The notes: generated by a model not told the origin, from the letters alone. A stretch of 64,000 nucleotides of DNA from Molanna angustata (GCA_963576475.1 OY754986.1:7324531-7388530); one strand, 5' to 3'; shown: positions 11,733 through 22,039, counted from the stretch's first letter. Translations and numbers: made by a program.

Positions 11733-12021
11733 AGATTGGTCTGCACCAAACACTCGATCTTTCCACTTAACTCTATCGTCCGCCAGTCTCTTCATCTCTT
11801 TGTAACTGCTACAGCGCACGTCACCGATTATCTGGTCTATATAGTTGTTTCTGGGGCGATCTCTACAGTTACCCCCATCAATCATTCCTTCGACGATGGT
11901 AAAATGCAGGCCTGGGTACTGGATGTTGTGGCCTATCCAAGTTGTTCTCTGTTGGGAAATTCTTTTCATAATTTGCCTTGTCTCTCCAAACCTACTTAGT
12001 ACCTCGTCGTTGCTGATGTGT
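11733..12021 (-). pseudogene. RTE-like LINE C-terminal fragment
   Basis: The minus strand reads through MKRISQQRTTWIGH and, further on, DRPRNNYIDQIIGDV and YKEMKRLADDRVKWKD. This is the C-terminal domain that follows RT in the common arthropod endonuclease/RT LINEs (RRTTWIGH..., GRPR...Y..QI..D, MKRLA.DR..W). Both ends are truncated. No 3' tail is visible. Confidence 0.7.
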
Positions 12022-12653
12022 TAACCCTTTCTTAACCGAATTATGAAACCATTATGAATATGAATATGTTTCATAAAAAATGGGCAAAATTTGTGATTAT
12101 AAAGAGATTTTGATAATTTTTATACTTTTTTTCCTTTTTTTGGAAATTTTACGATTTCAATTGACATCATTCATATATAAAACTAAGTAAATACTTTTCA
12201 TAAAATAAAAAATATTTCATTGTTAATTATTATAAGGAAACAGGCCATGTGGTACAAACCAACCCATTTATTTGATCTGTAATAATTTTATTTTTTCTGA
12301 TATTTATTTTTTTGTACTTATATTGTAAATTTGTATTTTTTGGAATCAATAATTAAAAAAAAATAATAATATATTGAATAATAATATATTGAATCTTGAA
12401 AACAATAAAAAACTCACATTTTGAATAACCGTGTTTAGCAAGAAAATCACATTTCGCAATAACCGAGTTTTCAACTGTACAATAACCGAGTCCCAATAAC
12501 CGAGTACAAAAGTTTCCTCCATTCTCAGTATTGTAAGCAATCAAAAATATTGTGATTAATAATTTAGAAGAGAAATAACACAGCTGATAACAATTTTCAT
12601 TGAGATATACGTAAAATACATTAATGATTCTAATTGGAATCATCGGTTCAGAA

Positions 12654-12768
12654 AGGGTTAAGAGCAAAGTATCTAAGACAGCCATCCCCCCAGCTTTGCT
12701 CTACGGTTCAGAATGCTGGATCATAAAGAAAAAAATATGAGCAAAAGATGCACACCGAAGAAATGAGT
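12654..12768 (+). pseudogene. LINE fragment
   Basis: A short + strand frame reads SKVSKTAIPPALLYGSECWI, then a stop, then AKDAHRRNE. It matches the LINE motif RPALLYGSECW...Q.H..EMR that precedes the C-terminal domain found at 11733-12021 on the other strand. The two may be pieces of one disrupted element. Confidence 0.55.
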
Positions 12769-13284
12769 AAAAAATAAATTATATATTAGTAAATTATATA
12801 ATGTATAAACTGTAATATATTGTTATGATTTGAATAAAAAAATAAAACATATAAATGTTAAATAGAAAAGAGCGGAAGTAATTTCCGGGCCGGTGCTTCG
12901 CAGCAAAAAAAGAACATTTTTATTCAAATAAAAAATATTTTTCAGTTTCAATAAATATTTATTATAAAATGGATAAAATTGAGATACAGCATGTGCGTGA
13001 AGCACGACTGTGAAATGCTTAGTACCAAACACGATTTATTTGAGTGTAAAAATAGTTGGATGTTGAATGAACGATGATAGCTGCCGTTGCTTTACCTACA
13101 TACCAATAAATTCATATTTTAAATTTGTAAAAACGTAAGCAGTAGGTACATATTATATCAAACGCTGTAGGTACATATTATACCTACACGTACATATTAT
13201 ATCAAACGCTGAAATATTCAGCTAACAAATTTCGAAATGAATTTACCGACATTTTTGTCGACTTTATATAATTTTATCTTCAAT

Positions 13285-13530
13285 CATCATCATCATCATA
13301 AGCTCGACAGCCCTGGGTGGGCCTTGGCTGAATCCAGGAATCTCCTCCATTCCCGTCTATCCGTTGCCTTCGTTCTCCAGTTTCTAATATTTATTGTGGT
13401 AGCATCGGCATCGACGACACTGTCCCTCCATCGAGTCCTTGGTATTCCTGGTCTCCTTGTGGCACAGAAAGTGTGATGCGTTTTGTGGGGTTGTCGTTGT
13501 CCATTCGGATTATGTGACCAGCCTTATCAT
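13285..13530 (-). pseudogene. RTE-like LINE 3' end with TGA-repeat tail
   Basis: The minus strand reads ATRRPGIPRTRWRDSVVDAD, then INIRNWRTKATDRREWRR, then SAKAHPGL, the extreme C-terminus of arthropod RTE-like LINEs. A (TGA)n tail follows (ATCATCATCATCATCAT on the + strand). 5'-truncated dead copy. Confidence 0.7.
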
Positions 13531-13636
13531 CAATATTTTTATCTTCAGACTTATCTTTATTTATCTTCAATATTCATAATAAAATACACGAATTATTAAT
13601 TGTTACGAATATCTTCATCTTCTCCCTTGCTATATC

Positions 13637-13745
13637 CGACAGCCGTGGCACAGTTGGTAAGCCGTTTGGCTTCTGTGCGGGCGTCATGGGTACGATACCC
13701 AGAAGAGGAGAAATGAATTCAAATTCATTTTTCACGCAAATTTTG
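13637..13745 (+). mobile_element. tRNA-derived SINE, family 1, copy 2
   Basis: The A-box-like TGGCACAGTTGG lies at 13646-13657 and a B-box-like GGGTACGATACCC at 13688-13700. The tail ATTCATTTTTCACGCAAATT is shared with copy 1 at 132. It preserves the A box better than copy 1. Confidence 0.65.
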
Positions 13746-13829
13746 CTTCTTTGGGATAAAAACATAGGTTTAAAATACTGTGTTCAATTATAATAAGCGA
13801 ATATAATGAATCAATATGTTTATATCGCT

Positions 13830-14333
13830 ATCACTTCGATCTGCTGAACGTACTACATTAACTATCCCCATTCACAACACTGAATTTTTCAGCTCTTCCT
13901 TTAAAGTACGTTCAGCTAGACTCTGGAATAATTTGAGTCCTGATTTAACTTCGTCTTAACTCGCATTCCATTTTCAAGAAAAGACTAAAGCAGGGATATC
14001 TCTCTGAAATTAACCTGATCCCTCTCCTTTTCCTTCCTTCCCTTTGCTACGTTATATTTATCCCTAAACACCCGATCTCGATTTCCTCTTTTTGTTCCTT
14101 TCCAATCCTTTTTTTCTTGCTATGATGTTTTTTTCTTTTTTTTATTTATCTCGGTGTTATGTATATTTTCTTTGTTCATTTGTAGCTTTCATTTTTTGTT
14201 TATTTACATGTATAATTCTGTCACTCTGTAATCTGATTGATTGAAAAAAATTGCCTAATAGCAATAAGCCCACCAGTGTGCATTATATTTGTTTAAATTA
14301 TGTACAAAAAGTTAAATAAATAAATATACTTTT
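13830..14333 (+). pseudogene. LINE 3' end (coding remnant, 3' UTR, ATAAATAAAT tail)
   Basis: Begins with a degenerate coding remnant (frame reading FKVRSARLWNNLSPDL, typical of the last ~60 residues of Jockey/CR1-type ORF2). A pyrimidine-rich 3' UTR (CTTTTCCTTCCTTCCCTTTG) follows, then CCCACCAGTGTGCATTATAT and an AAATAAATAAAT tail. 5'-truncated copy. Confidence 0.55.
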
Positions 14334-14389
14334 TATAAAAATATTACACACATTTTAATAAAAATGTTCGATATAATATGTATTACATA

Positions 14390-14885
14390 AGTATATCAAA
14401 TAGTTTAATTTTCAATGATACTGAGGTTATACCTAATACATAGTTATGTACCTACATTAAAAATAAAATAACGAATTTATAAATGAAAATTGTGCGATAT
14501 AGTATATATTATGTTTAAAGCCAAATAGCTGCATTTCCAATAATATTGGGGTTATGTCAAATAATTACATTTAAAATAAAATAACGAATTTATAAATAAA
14601 AACTATTCGATATAGGTATGTAGTAAAATAACATAATTGTATTATTGCGTTATAATTATTATTGATCTCAATTTAAATATTGCTTGGTATCACGCCAAAT
14701 ATTTACATTTCAAAAAATAACGAATTTATAAATGCAAATTAAGCGACATATTAAAATAACGATATTTTATTATTGCGCAATGATTGTATTTTTGATCCCA
14801 ATTGAAATTGTGGTAGACATAATTGATTACATTTCAAAAAAATAATGAATTTGTAAATACAAATAATTGCATATAATTGTCAATA
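14390..14885 (+). repeat. ~125-bp tandem repeat array, first block
   Basis: At least three to four degenerate units share TAACGAATTTATAAATG, GCGACATATTAAAATAACGA, ATTATTGCG(C/T)AATGATT and GATCCCAATT. The period is about 110-135 bp because of indels. The array resumes at 15785-15990 after a block of nested insertions. No coding potential. Confidence 0.65.
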
Positions 14886-14904
14886 AAAATTATAAATTGC
14901 TAGC

Positions 14905-14965
14905 CCTAGAACAGGATTTCCTAGTTCGGCAGCAGTAATCTACTTATTGTTGTCATTATTAATTT
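14905..14965 (+). repeat. End segment shared with 60060-60145
   Basis: GCTAGCCCTAGAACAGGATT, then GCAGCAGTAATCTACTTATT and GTTGTCATTAT recur as the reverse complement around 60055-60120. In both places it adjoins TAATTGTCAATAAA-type sequence. It is probably the conserved terminus of the element that carries the tandem array. Confidence 0.55.
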
Positions 14966-14984
14966 GGTGTGATACATACATACA

Positions 14985-15178
14985 TACATACCAACACGCC
15001 ATGTCCCTAAGGGGGTAGGCAGAGAGAACCGGACGACACTTACTTCTATCTTGACATACATTCATCGCCTCCTCAACATTCATACATCGTCTTATACATG
15101 TTCGTCTGTTGTTCACGCTTCTAACATTTCCGTCTTTCAAAATACCGTTCACATGGACGTGCCATCCAATATGCAATA
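14985..15178 (-). repeat. Family D copy
   Basis: Contains GGGGGTAGGCAGAGAGAACC, CTTCTATCTTGACATACATT and CCGTTCACATGGACGTGCCA. Related to 10055-10165, 18536-18744 and 59335-59430 (reversed). No open frame is conserved. The element type is unknown. Confidence 0.55.
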
Positions 15179-15224
15179 TGGTGTTATAAAAGGTAAATAA
15201 ATAAGTTAATAAATAAATTCATTC

Positions 15225-15495
15225 ATACCATCACGGCATATCCCACAATGTGGGGTAACCAGCGAAAGGTGTGCGGGTGTGCATTGCCTTATAAAAGGGA
15301 GCACAACATATCTGTGTATACCTACACACCAGTCTCGTCTCACCTAAAAAGGCACTATATTCAGAATGGGTGGTGAACTTCATTGCTGAACTATGTGAGA
15401 TGTTATTGTTGCCTGTTGTATTTTCTATTACCCGGCTCTTACTGGACACTCGAAAACAATAATAGACAAGTGTGGAAGCACTATTCTAAGCCGGT
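15225..15495 (+). repeat. Family E copy 1
   Basis: Runs from ACCATCACGGCATATCCCAC to AGTGTGGAAGCACTATTCTA. Reverse-orientation copies are at 44785-45065 (near full length) and 34530-34740 (partial). Shared words include GCGAAAGGTGTGCGGGTGTG, CTCGTCTCACCTAAAAA and CCGGCTCTTACTGGACACTC. No protein recognised; probably a non-autonomous element. Confidence 0.65.
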
Positions 15496-15508
15496 GCCTC
15501 AAAGCTAG

Positions 15509-15572
15509 TTATTCTTCAACTATACATACTATCGCTATCGACAGTTGGATCTCATGTGTTACATGCAACTAT
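15509..15572 (+). repeat. Family F terminal fragment
   Basis: TATTCTTCAACTATACATAC, then CTATCGACAGTTGGATCTCA and TGTGTTACATGCAACT. It matches the terminal 65 bp of the long copies at 3018 and 57817 and directly abuts the family E copy. Confidence 0.6.
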
Positions 15573-15577
15573 TTTAA

Positions 15578-15712
15578 TAATAGTCAAGGTTTCAATCGAA
15601 TATTGATTTTCGTTCAGTGTATTAGTTTCTTAAAAAATAATCTAATTTATAATAGTCGAGGTATCAATCGAATATTGATATTCATTTTCGTTCAGTGTTT
15701 TAGTTCCTAAAT
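15578..15712 (+). repeat. Tandem duplication (~71 bp period)
   Basis: Two units share AATAGTC(A/G)AGGT(T/A)TCAATC, GAATATTGAT and TTTTCGTTCAGTGT. The first is at about 15578-15640 and the second at about 15648-15712. Non-coding. Confidence 0.55.
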
Positions 15713-15784
15713 ATTGATTCAACTGTCGATTTGTTCTAGTTAACAAAGTAAACTTTGTTAACAAGAACTTTGTTAATAAATAAA

Positions 15785-15990
15785 TAAATAATAAATTGAG
15801 CGATTTAATAAAATGACGATATTTTATTATTGCGCAATGATTATTTTGATCCCAATTTAAATTGTGGTAGGCATTACGCCAAGTAGTTACATTTCTAAAA
15901 ATAACGAATTTTTGTATAAAAATTGTGCGATACAATGAAATAACAATCTTGTATTGTAACGCAATGATTGCTATTATTGATTCCCAATAT
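15785..15990 (+). repeat. ~125-bp tandem repeat array, second block
   Basis: Resumes the array of 14390-14885 with the same landmarks (ATTTTATTATTGCGCAATGA, GATCCCAATTTAAATTGTGG, TTACATTTCTAAAAATAACG). About 900 bp of families D, E and F and other DNA separates the two blocks. Confidence 0.6.
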
Positions 15991-16476
15991 AAAAAATGGC
16001 ATTTCCATGAAAGGGGACAATTAGAGTGTTAAAGGTTTGACAGTTAAACCATGATATAGATATAATCAACGCTAAAACCATTCATTCATTGCATCGTTTA
16101 GTTTTCCTTTAACCTAATGGATTTCAAACACGCCATCATTGTTGAACCTACCTTCATATTATAAGTTATACCAACATTTACAGTCAATATCTACAACGTT
16201 ACAATACCCTAGCAGTGTGATTTATAAACGAGGTTCAAATTTTATATTTAACTACGGTGGAACCCTATTTTATGACTTCTTATTGATAAACAAGAGTTAA
16301 ACCATTATTTAACTCAAATGTCAAGCTGAACACTGGTTTAACTTGACATTTCAAATTTTTGAAGTAGATATGATTCGTTTTAATAATATCGAAAGCTTTT
16401 TTAACATCACATATGAGAAAAACATAATATAAAAAGCGTTTTAATGAATTATAATTATTTCTTTATATGTTTTTAA

Positions 16477-17681
16477 GAGGGCGACTGCTGCCACCGTACC
16501 AATTTTTACTCCTCACTAACCCAAGGGGATATAGTGGGGAATTATGATTTCGCAATTTTTAAGGGTATTTTTTTATTGCAGATTATCAACTAGTGTCATG
16601 CTGAGATTGTATTCTGAAAGTTTCATCACAATGTATCTGTGTCTGTGTGCTATGTGCTGTGTGCTATGTGCAGTGTGCTATGTACGGCGTATTCATTTTA
16701 CTTTATCGATTATAGACTAAAGTACTCATTCGATTCTTTTCAAATTTTGCAAATATGTATATCAAATACTCGCTTAGATCCCATTAGATTTTGAAGGATA
16801 ATATCTGAATAGTGCTTCTCAATTTTTTTAACTGTCAAATATTTCAAAATGACCATAAGCTCAGGAAATTTACAATTTGAAATTTTTATTTTCAAATTGA
16901 TAAAAAGGCACATCACTTTTATAAAATGGCATTGAAGTGTTATCAAGTTTTCATAATAAAATATTTAAATAAAAAACAATTTATCAAACTCTTTTCATGA
17001 AAATGCTTAATATTTTCCATACGAAATTTGAATAATTTATAGAATGACTTGTTAGTGAGGAGTTTAGCGTCGGCCACAACCCACTCGTTTCAATTTGAAA
17101 TTGCATAATTATTACAAAACGAATCATTTAAAAAAATAAGCTAGTAAGTTTGGATATTAATAAAGAAAAATATACCTTAACTTTTTAGTTATGTGCTGTA
17201 TAAACATATTCTTGTAGGAAAATAATAAGCATTCCTCGATTTTTGACATTTATCTTTAATTTCTAAAAAAATATAAGGGATAGAGCGATATATTTTTTTT
17301 ATAAATTAAAAAAACAAAAAATCGTGAAAAATATCATGTGACTTTGTATTAATGCATCAGGTTAAGTTAATAAACCAAAAAAACTTTTATTTCGCAATGG
17401 CGCTGAATGGAAAATAAATGTTTTTTAGGTTTATTTACTAAACCTGAAGCATCAATGCAACGTCACATCATATTTTTCTAGATATTTTTATCTTCTTTAA
17501 TATAAGATAAACGTTGAAAATCGGGGTATGCCATTATTTTTCTACAAGAATATATACAGAAGATTATCAAAAAGTAAAGATATTTTTTCAAACTATCAAA
17601 TTTTTTTTTCCAAAACGATTTGATAAGAAATAATGATGGTATATCAAATTGAAAAATAGGTACGTTGGCAGCAGTCCCCCT
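16477..17681. mobile_element. TTAA-flanked foldback element (family N) with nested insertion
   Basis: Left end AGGGCGACTGCTGCCACCGTAC and right end GTACGTTGGCAGCAGTCCCC are inverted repeats, and TTAA lies just outside both (16473-16476 and 17682-17685). The halves are inverted copies of each other far inward (for example TCGATTTTTGACATTTATCT against AGATAAACGTTGAAAATC). A TTAA target with non-coding TIRs suggests a piggyBac-type MITE, which is inference. A family C element (about 16505-17085) is inserted near the left end. Half of another copy is at 35108-35410. Confidence 0.65.
16505..17085 (+). mobile_element. Family C copy nested in family N
   Basis: Starts ACTCCTCACTAACCCAAGGG and ends GTGAGGAGTTTAGCGTCGGC followed by CACAACCCACTCG. 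It breaks the family N sequence between GTACCAATTTTT and CAATTTGAAATTG. It contains a short seed of the GTGCTATGTGCTGTGTGC type (16645-16685) that corresponds to the long 7-bp array in the reversed copy at 23.3 kb. Confidence 0.6.
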
Positions 17682-17689
17682 TTAAAGAT

Positions 17690-18535
17690 AAATATTTATA
17701 ATCAGCTTAAGATATTCGCTAAATTCGCACGCGCGGTAATTTAATCTAATAGAGACTTCTAGTTGAAACTAATGTGAGAACAAGCGAGTTTGCGCTTGTC
17801 ATAAAAATCTACATATTATACAAAACTGGTATACCCGTTCGAAAAGTTTATTTCATCTACCTATTAGTAACGTTCGCGCGCAACGATTTTGTTCAGAAGA
17901 GAAGTTGTATAACTCGAAAAAAAATATATGAGAAGTTTTCACAAAATATCAGTTATACATAATTTTTGTATGTAACTATAATAGACTATAGAAAAACATA
18001 AGAAAAAATTCTAGAAAAACACGTATAGTAAAAAAAAACTTTGTGTATGGAGAATATAAAATTTAATATAACGCCTAAACTAGACGTCTTATTAGGATAC
18101 AGAAAACACGTGCATATGCATAGTTATGTAAGTGCAGATGCATAGTTAAAGATTTAGTAAAACATAATAAAAAAAAAAATTAAAAAATTAGTTCATTCTT
18201 TTGTAAATTGGAGAAAACATTATTGGCTTGTACTAATTCTAATAGCACCACATTTAAACCACACTAATTGACAAAGCTGTAGTTTTCTGAAATAAAATAA
18301 ATAAATATATAAAGAGGTAATGACGTCACTTGAGTAGAGACGGGTTGCATTCGAGAAAGGCAGCCACAAGACTTTGAAACGGGTTCAATTGAACCGTGAT
18401 TCAACCAGGATCCAAGGATTATTTATAAATAACACTTGAAATGATTTCTGAATATACAACGTTGAAAGAACTGTGTACCTAGATGTTAAGGATTTTATAC
18501 GCTTTTATGATTTTGTTTTGTCCTTGTATAATACA
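17690..18535. other. No recognised feature
   Basis: A frame of 62 codons at 17774-17962 resembles nothing I know. The rest is AT-rich with a short A-rich tail near 18290-18310 (AAATAAAATAAATAAATATA) that could be a retroposon tail. Confidence 0.4.
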
Positions 18536-18744
18536 TTCATGGCTTCCTTAAGGCACATTCATACATCTATCGTCTCATAATGACTCGTCGAATTTTCTTA
18601 TCTTTACTTATTTCAAAATAAATACCATTCATATGACCATGCTCTCCCTTTCTAAAGCGACGCCCGGTATTCACTCCATTTCTTTCACATTGCAATATTT
18701 TGTACATCCTTTTCTCCATCTGGATGACATCTTTAGCCCTAAGG
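18536..18744 (+). repeat. Family D copy, diverged
   Basis: Shares CATTCATACATCTATCGTCT, TCAAAATAAATACCATTCAT and ATGACCATGC with the copy at 14985-15178, in the same register but much diverged. Confidence 0.4.
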
Positions 18745-18810
18745 ACAGGTATGTAAGTATGTATACTAATAAATAGCTAACTTTATTAGTATACATACTT
18801 ACATACCTGT
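18745..18810. repeat. Perfect 29-bp inverted repeat, 8-nt loop
   Basis: Arms 18745-18773 (starting ACAGGTATGTAAGTATG) and 18782-18810 are exact reverse complements around the loop TAGCTAAC. The RNA would form a near-perfect stem. It could be a tiny palindromic element or a cruciform. Confidence 0.85.
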
Positions 18811-18834
18811 ACACACTGTATATTTCATATTATA

Positions 18835-19330
18835 TTTTAATTTTATATTAATTTATTTATTTTTATTTATTTATTTTTATTTAACATAATAATTTATAAT
18901 ACCAATCAATATATAAATTCACTAGTAATAACATTTTCACATATTTTTCCCTGCAGTACCTCATCAAAAAGTTTACAATCTTGTGCTTGATGAGGGAAGC
19001 ACTTATAAAAAATAAAATATATCAATACAAAGCAAAGTCAACATAAAAATAAAAGTAATTAAAATCAAATCATACATGAACAAAAAAAAATCAAATAAAC
19101 ATTTTAAAAAGTTTGAAAATAAATAAAAAAGAGGAATAGGTATACAAATGAGAAAATATATCAGAATACATATTCAAACCAAAAAAAGGAAAAACATGAA
19201 AATAATTGAAAAATGAGTAATAAAGACATATTCAAAATACCAAAACACATATTCAAAAATAAAATAAAAAATAAAATACTGGAAATTGAAACAAATCAAA
19301 CAACAAAATCGTCAACTACTATTTTATAAT
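18835..19330 (-). other. A-rich stretch, possible reversed LINE 3' region
   Basis: Starts with TTTATTTATTTTTATTTATT (a reversed A-rich tail), then holds a small hairpin pair (CTTGTGCTTGATGAGG, GAAGCACTT), then long A-rich DNA with repeated TTCAAA and AAAATAAAATA words. No coding sequence recognised. Confidence 0.3.
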
Positions 19331-19361
19331 AATATATCTTCCTTCTCGGGCAACTAACAGG

Positions 19362-19634
19362 CAGTAGCGGAATTTCTTAAAGAAGCCGTAAATCTTGGCT
19401 TGCCTATAAATATTATGTAAAGAATTTCAAGACCTTATAATATTTTTTCATCTGTTTTATTGAAACCATACTTCAAGATTAAAAATTGAACCATAGGTAT
19501 GTAGATAATATGCTTGACAGGGCCACAAATGTATGCACGTTTTGGCATGTGATTTTATAATATTTTCACGGCCAGTCGAATGAACTACGATGCTAAAAAA
19601 AAACAATAAATTTTCGGTTCTAGGCACGCCCCTG
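19362..19634 (+). mobile_element. hAT-like MITE, copy 3 (compact form)
   Basis: A 273-bp element. Left end CAGTAGCGGAATTTC and right end GGCACGCCCCTG are flanked by the perfect 8-bp duplication CTAACAGG (19354-19361 and 19635-19642). It is the cleanest copy and defines the length of the family without insertions. No coding content. Confidence 0.88.
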
Positions 19635-19739
19635 CTAACAGGTACTATTTTAAATATTAATTTAACACCCAACAAATAACAAGTTGCCACGTTCTGCCTT
19701 TTGATACTATCGACTCACAGATCCAGACTGAAAACATAA

Positions 19740-20465
19740 TTAAAAACTGTGTCTACACCGGAAATTGAACCCCCTCTGGATCTTCTTCTTCTTCTTCAGC
19801 CAGTTTTCATCCATTCTTGGACATAGGCCTCCCCTTTGATCCTCCACAACTCCCTGTCTTGGGCACACTGCATCCATCTCCCTCCGGCACATTTCTTGAT
19901 GTCATCAGACCACCTTGCCTGGGGTCTGCCAACGTCTCTTCGGCTTGTTCTCGGTCGTCATTCTAAGATCTTTTTGGTCCATCGTGAATCCTGGCATCTG
20001 GCAATATGCCCAGCCCAGCTCCACTTAAGGCCAGCGACCCTTTCCGCTACATCGGCTACTTTGGTTCTTTGTCTTATCATGACATTCTGAATTCTGTCCC
20101 TTATTGAAATACCCAGCAACTTTCTCACCATAGCTCTCTGTGTCACTAACAGCTTGTGCATTATTCTTTTTGTTAGGACCGATGTTTCCATTCCATAAGT
20201 AAGCACTGGGAGAATACATGCATCAAATAGCTTCTTTTTCAAATAATGGGAGTATTTACGGGATTTCAGAATGTATGATAATTTTCCAAAAGCTGCCCAG
20301 GCAAGGCCACGTCTTCTCTCTATTTCTGCCTCTTGATTTTCTTTGGCAAGCATCACGGTATGACCTAGATATATGTATCTGTCTACTCTTTCAATTTGCA
20401 CTCCATCTCCCTCTGGATCAGCTGTCAGATACCCAACCAACTGAGCCACGAAGGCCAACGCTTCA
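19740..20465 (-). mobile_element. tRNA-derived SINE (family 3) split by a LINE insertion
   Basis: On the minus strand the head TTCGTGGCTCAGTTGGTTGG (20435-20454) carries an A-box-like word. The continuation GGGTTCAATTTCCGG, a B-box-like word, lies on the far side of the LINE at about 19750-19775. The tail GTGTAGACACAGTTTTTAAT follows. A related tail occurs at 34800-34885. The two halves join seamlessly across an 11-bp duplication. Confidence 0.6.
19783..20408 (-). pseudogene. RTE-like LINE, 5'-truncated copy with target duplication
   Basis: The coding part reads from IERVDRYIYLGHTVML through RRRGLAWAAFGKLSYIL, ILPVLTYGMETSVLTKR, GISIRDRIQNVMIRQRTK, LKWSWAGHIARCQDSRW, a stop at 19958-19960 where the family has tryptophan, then RWSDDIKKCAGGRWMQCAQD and a terminal stop at 19796-19798. 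This is the C-terminal third of an arthropod RTE-type ORF. A (GAA)n tail follows at 19784-19797. The element is flanked by an 11-bp duplication CCCTCTGGATC (19772-19782 and 20409-20419). Only one disabling stop is visible, so it is fairly young. Confidence 0.8.
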
Positions 20466-20756
20466 AGTACCTGAAATTTATTTCCTTTGAATTTCAATTA
20501 GATTTTTCCTATATTATTCGAACTTATTTTTTACAATCTCATGTGCACATTTCTCTGCAATTAACAATAAATGAATTGATCGAAAGAAGTCATGGCTCCG
20601 CAAGATTCGAATCTGGAGACCTATGGAGAGCTATTCCGTACTGCCCGATATAGGGAGGCATTTTCCCAACGTCAGGGAAATCTGACACGGACCTTCAAGA
20701 AGACGATGAATATTGAACGAATCCTTTATTGTAACCTTACATAAGTCCGAGGTATG

Positions 20757-20940
20757 GGTCGATGGCAGAGCGGATAGCGCGCTGGGCTAGTACCTAATCC
20801 AGTGGTCGCGAGTTTGAATCCTGCCTCGACCGATTTCGTTCACCTATAGCAAAAGCATTTATGCTTATTTAAGGGAACGTAGGAAGATATATATATGTAC
20901 TTGTTTAACAAAGACATATTATTTTTTTTTTATAAAAAAG
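20757..20940 (+). mobile_element. tRNA-derived SINE, family 2, copy 2
   Basis: Reads GGTCGATGGCAGAGCGGATA, then GCGCGCTGGGCTAGTA, then the B box GAGTTTGAATCC and CTGCCTCGACC. The 5' GGTCGAT can pair with the 3' CTCGACC like an acceptor stem, but the anticodon arm is disrupted by extra bases, so it is a SINE head and not a tRNA gene. The body matches copy 1 (GGGAACGTAGGAAGAT, TGTACTTGTTTAACAA) and ends in T/A-rich sequence. Confidence 0.7.
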
Positions 20941-20944
20941 ACAT

Positions 20945-21580
20945 TTTGCATTTATAAAATGATAAAATCAAACATTAAGCTAGAAAGTATAAGTGGGCTG
21001 AAAAATGATACCGACATCAAAACGCCCCAAGTTAAATTATAAACAAAAAGTCTGTGGAAAAAGAGAAAGAAGAAGCATCAAAGCTATAAAGTAATTTACC
21101 ATTTTTATTTATCCCACAAATGTTCCCTCTGCTCTCTCTGTGTTTTTGGGCGAGCACATAAATAAGTAGAAATAATATTTATGTACGCGTGTTTAACATA
21201 AAATAAAAAAATGACGAAAAAAAGGAGCCTGGAAAAAGAGTCAGAACCACTAAGTATTCGAGTTTCAGAAAGTGGAAAGTTAGTGACTTTGGTCCGCTGT
21301 GTGGGGAAAACTTTTGAACATTTGCATATTAAATTTGGTGAAATGTGTTGGAGAACAAAAACCACTAAAAGATAAATACATGCATATTATATCTGCAGAG
21401 TGTTGGTTTGTATAGGTATTACTATCAAAAAATATTAACATATGATTAAGCGAAAATGTTTTAAAATAACCTTTTTTATGTTCCTAAACACAAGCTTATA
21501 ACATTAAAGAATGAAAATTTAAGTATTCAAAGTTAATAACGCAATAGGAAAAAACACTAAAAATTAAATAATCATGATAG
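20945..21580. other. No recognised feature
   Basis: Mixed A-rich DNA. The minus-strand frame at 21105-21365 (86 codons) has no motif I recognise. No repeat shared with the rest of the window was noticed. Confidence 0.4.
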
Positions 21581-21587
21581 AGAAACT

Positions 21588-21955
21588 CTAAAATCTGGAA
21601 TACATAAAATAACCTGCGAAGAATGTAATGCTCCGTACATAGGTCAAACAGGAAGTGTTTGAAGAATATAAAATGGCATACAAATATAAAAAAGAACAAA
21701 CATAACATTTGGACAAACAGCTTATCCACAAAATCCATCATATTATTACAGACGACAATAAACTAATAGGGGGACATTAAACATATTGAAACACCAAGAA
21801 ATAAATCAAAATCTGAACAATGATATCATCATTGAACAAATTAACTCATATAATTCTCCTTTACTTAATATTATAAACCGAATAATGCATAGTAAGATAT
21901 TATTTCAAAGTGTATTTTCTTTTACGTGTTTAGTAAGTAAGTTCCTGGATAAGTG
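21588..21955 (+). pseudogene. Penelope-like element remnant with GIY-YIG endonuclease motif
   Basis: The + strand reads KSGIHKITCEECNAPYIGQT and then GSV-stop. This matches the C-terminal endonuclease of Penelope-like elements: the G-I-(Y)...C..C...YIGQTGR signature with its two cysteines. Beyond the stop, broken frames continue in similar style (KHQEINQNLNND, then NSPLLNIINRIM). Stops and indels make it a dead 3' fragment. The RT is not present upstream. Confidence 0.72.
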
Positions 21956-21956
21956 T

Positions 21957-22007
21957 CTGTGAGGAATACTCATCTGTGTATGTCCCACAGATGAGTATTC
22001 TTCACAG
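21957..22007. repeat. 22-bp inverted repeat
   Basis: CTGTGAGGAATACTCATCTG and its near-perfect reverse complement flank a 7-nt spacer (arms 21957-21978 and 21986-22007). It lies at the 3' border of the Penelope remnant and may be its terminal structure or a small palindrome. Confidence 0.6.
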
Positions 22008-22039
22008 CTGCAGATTTTTAATCTAATTATCTTAAATAA

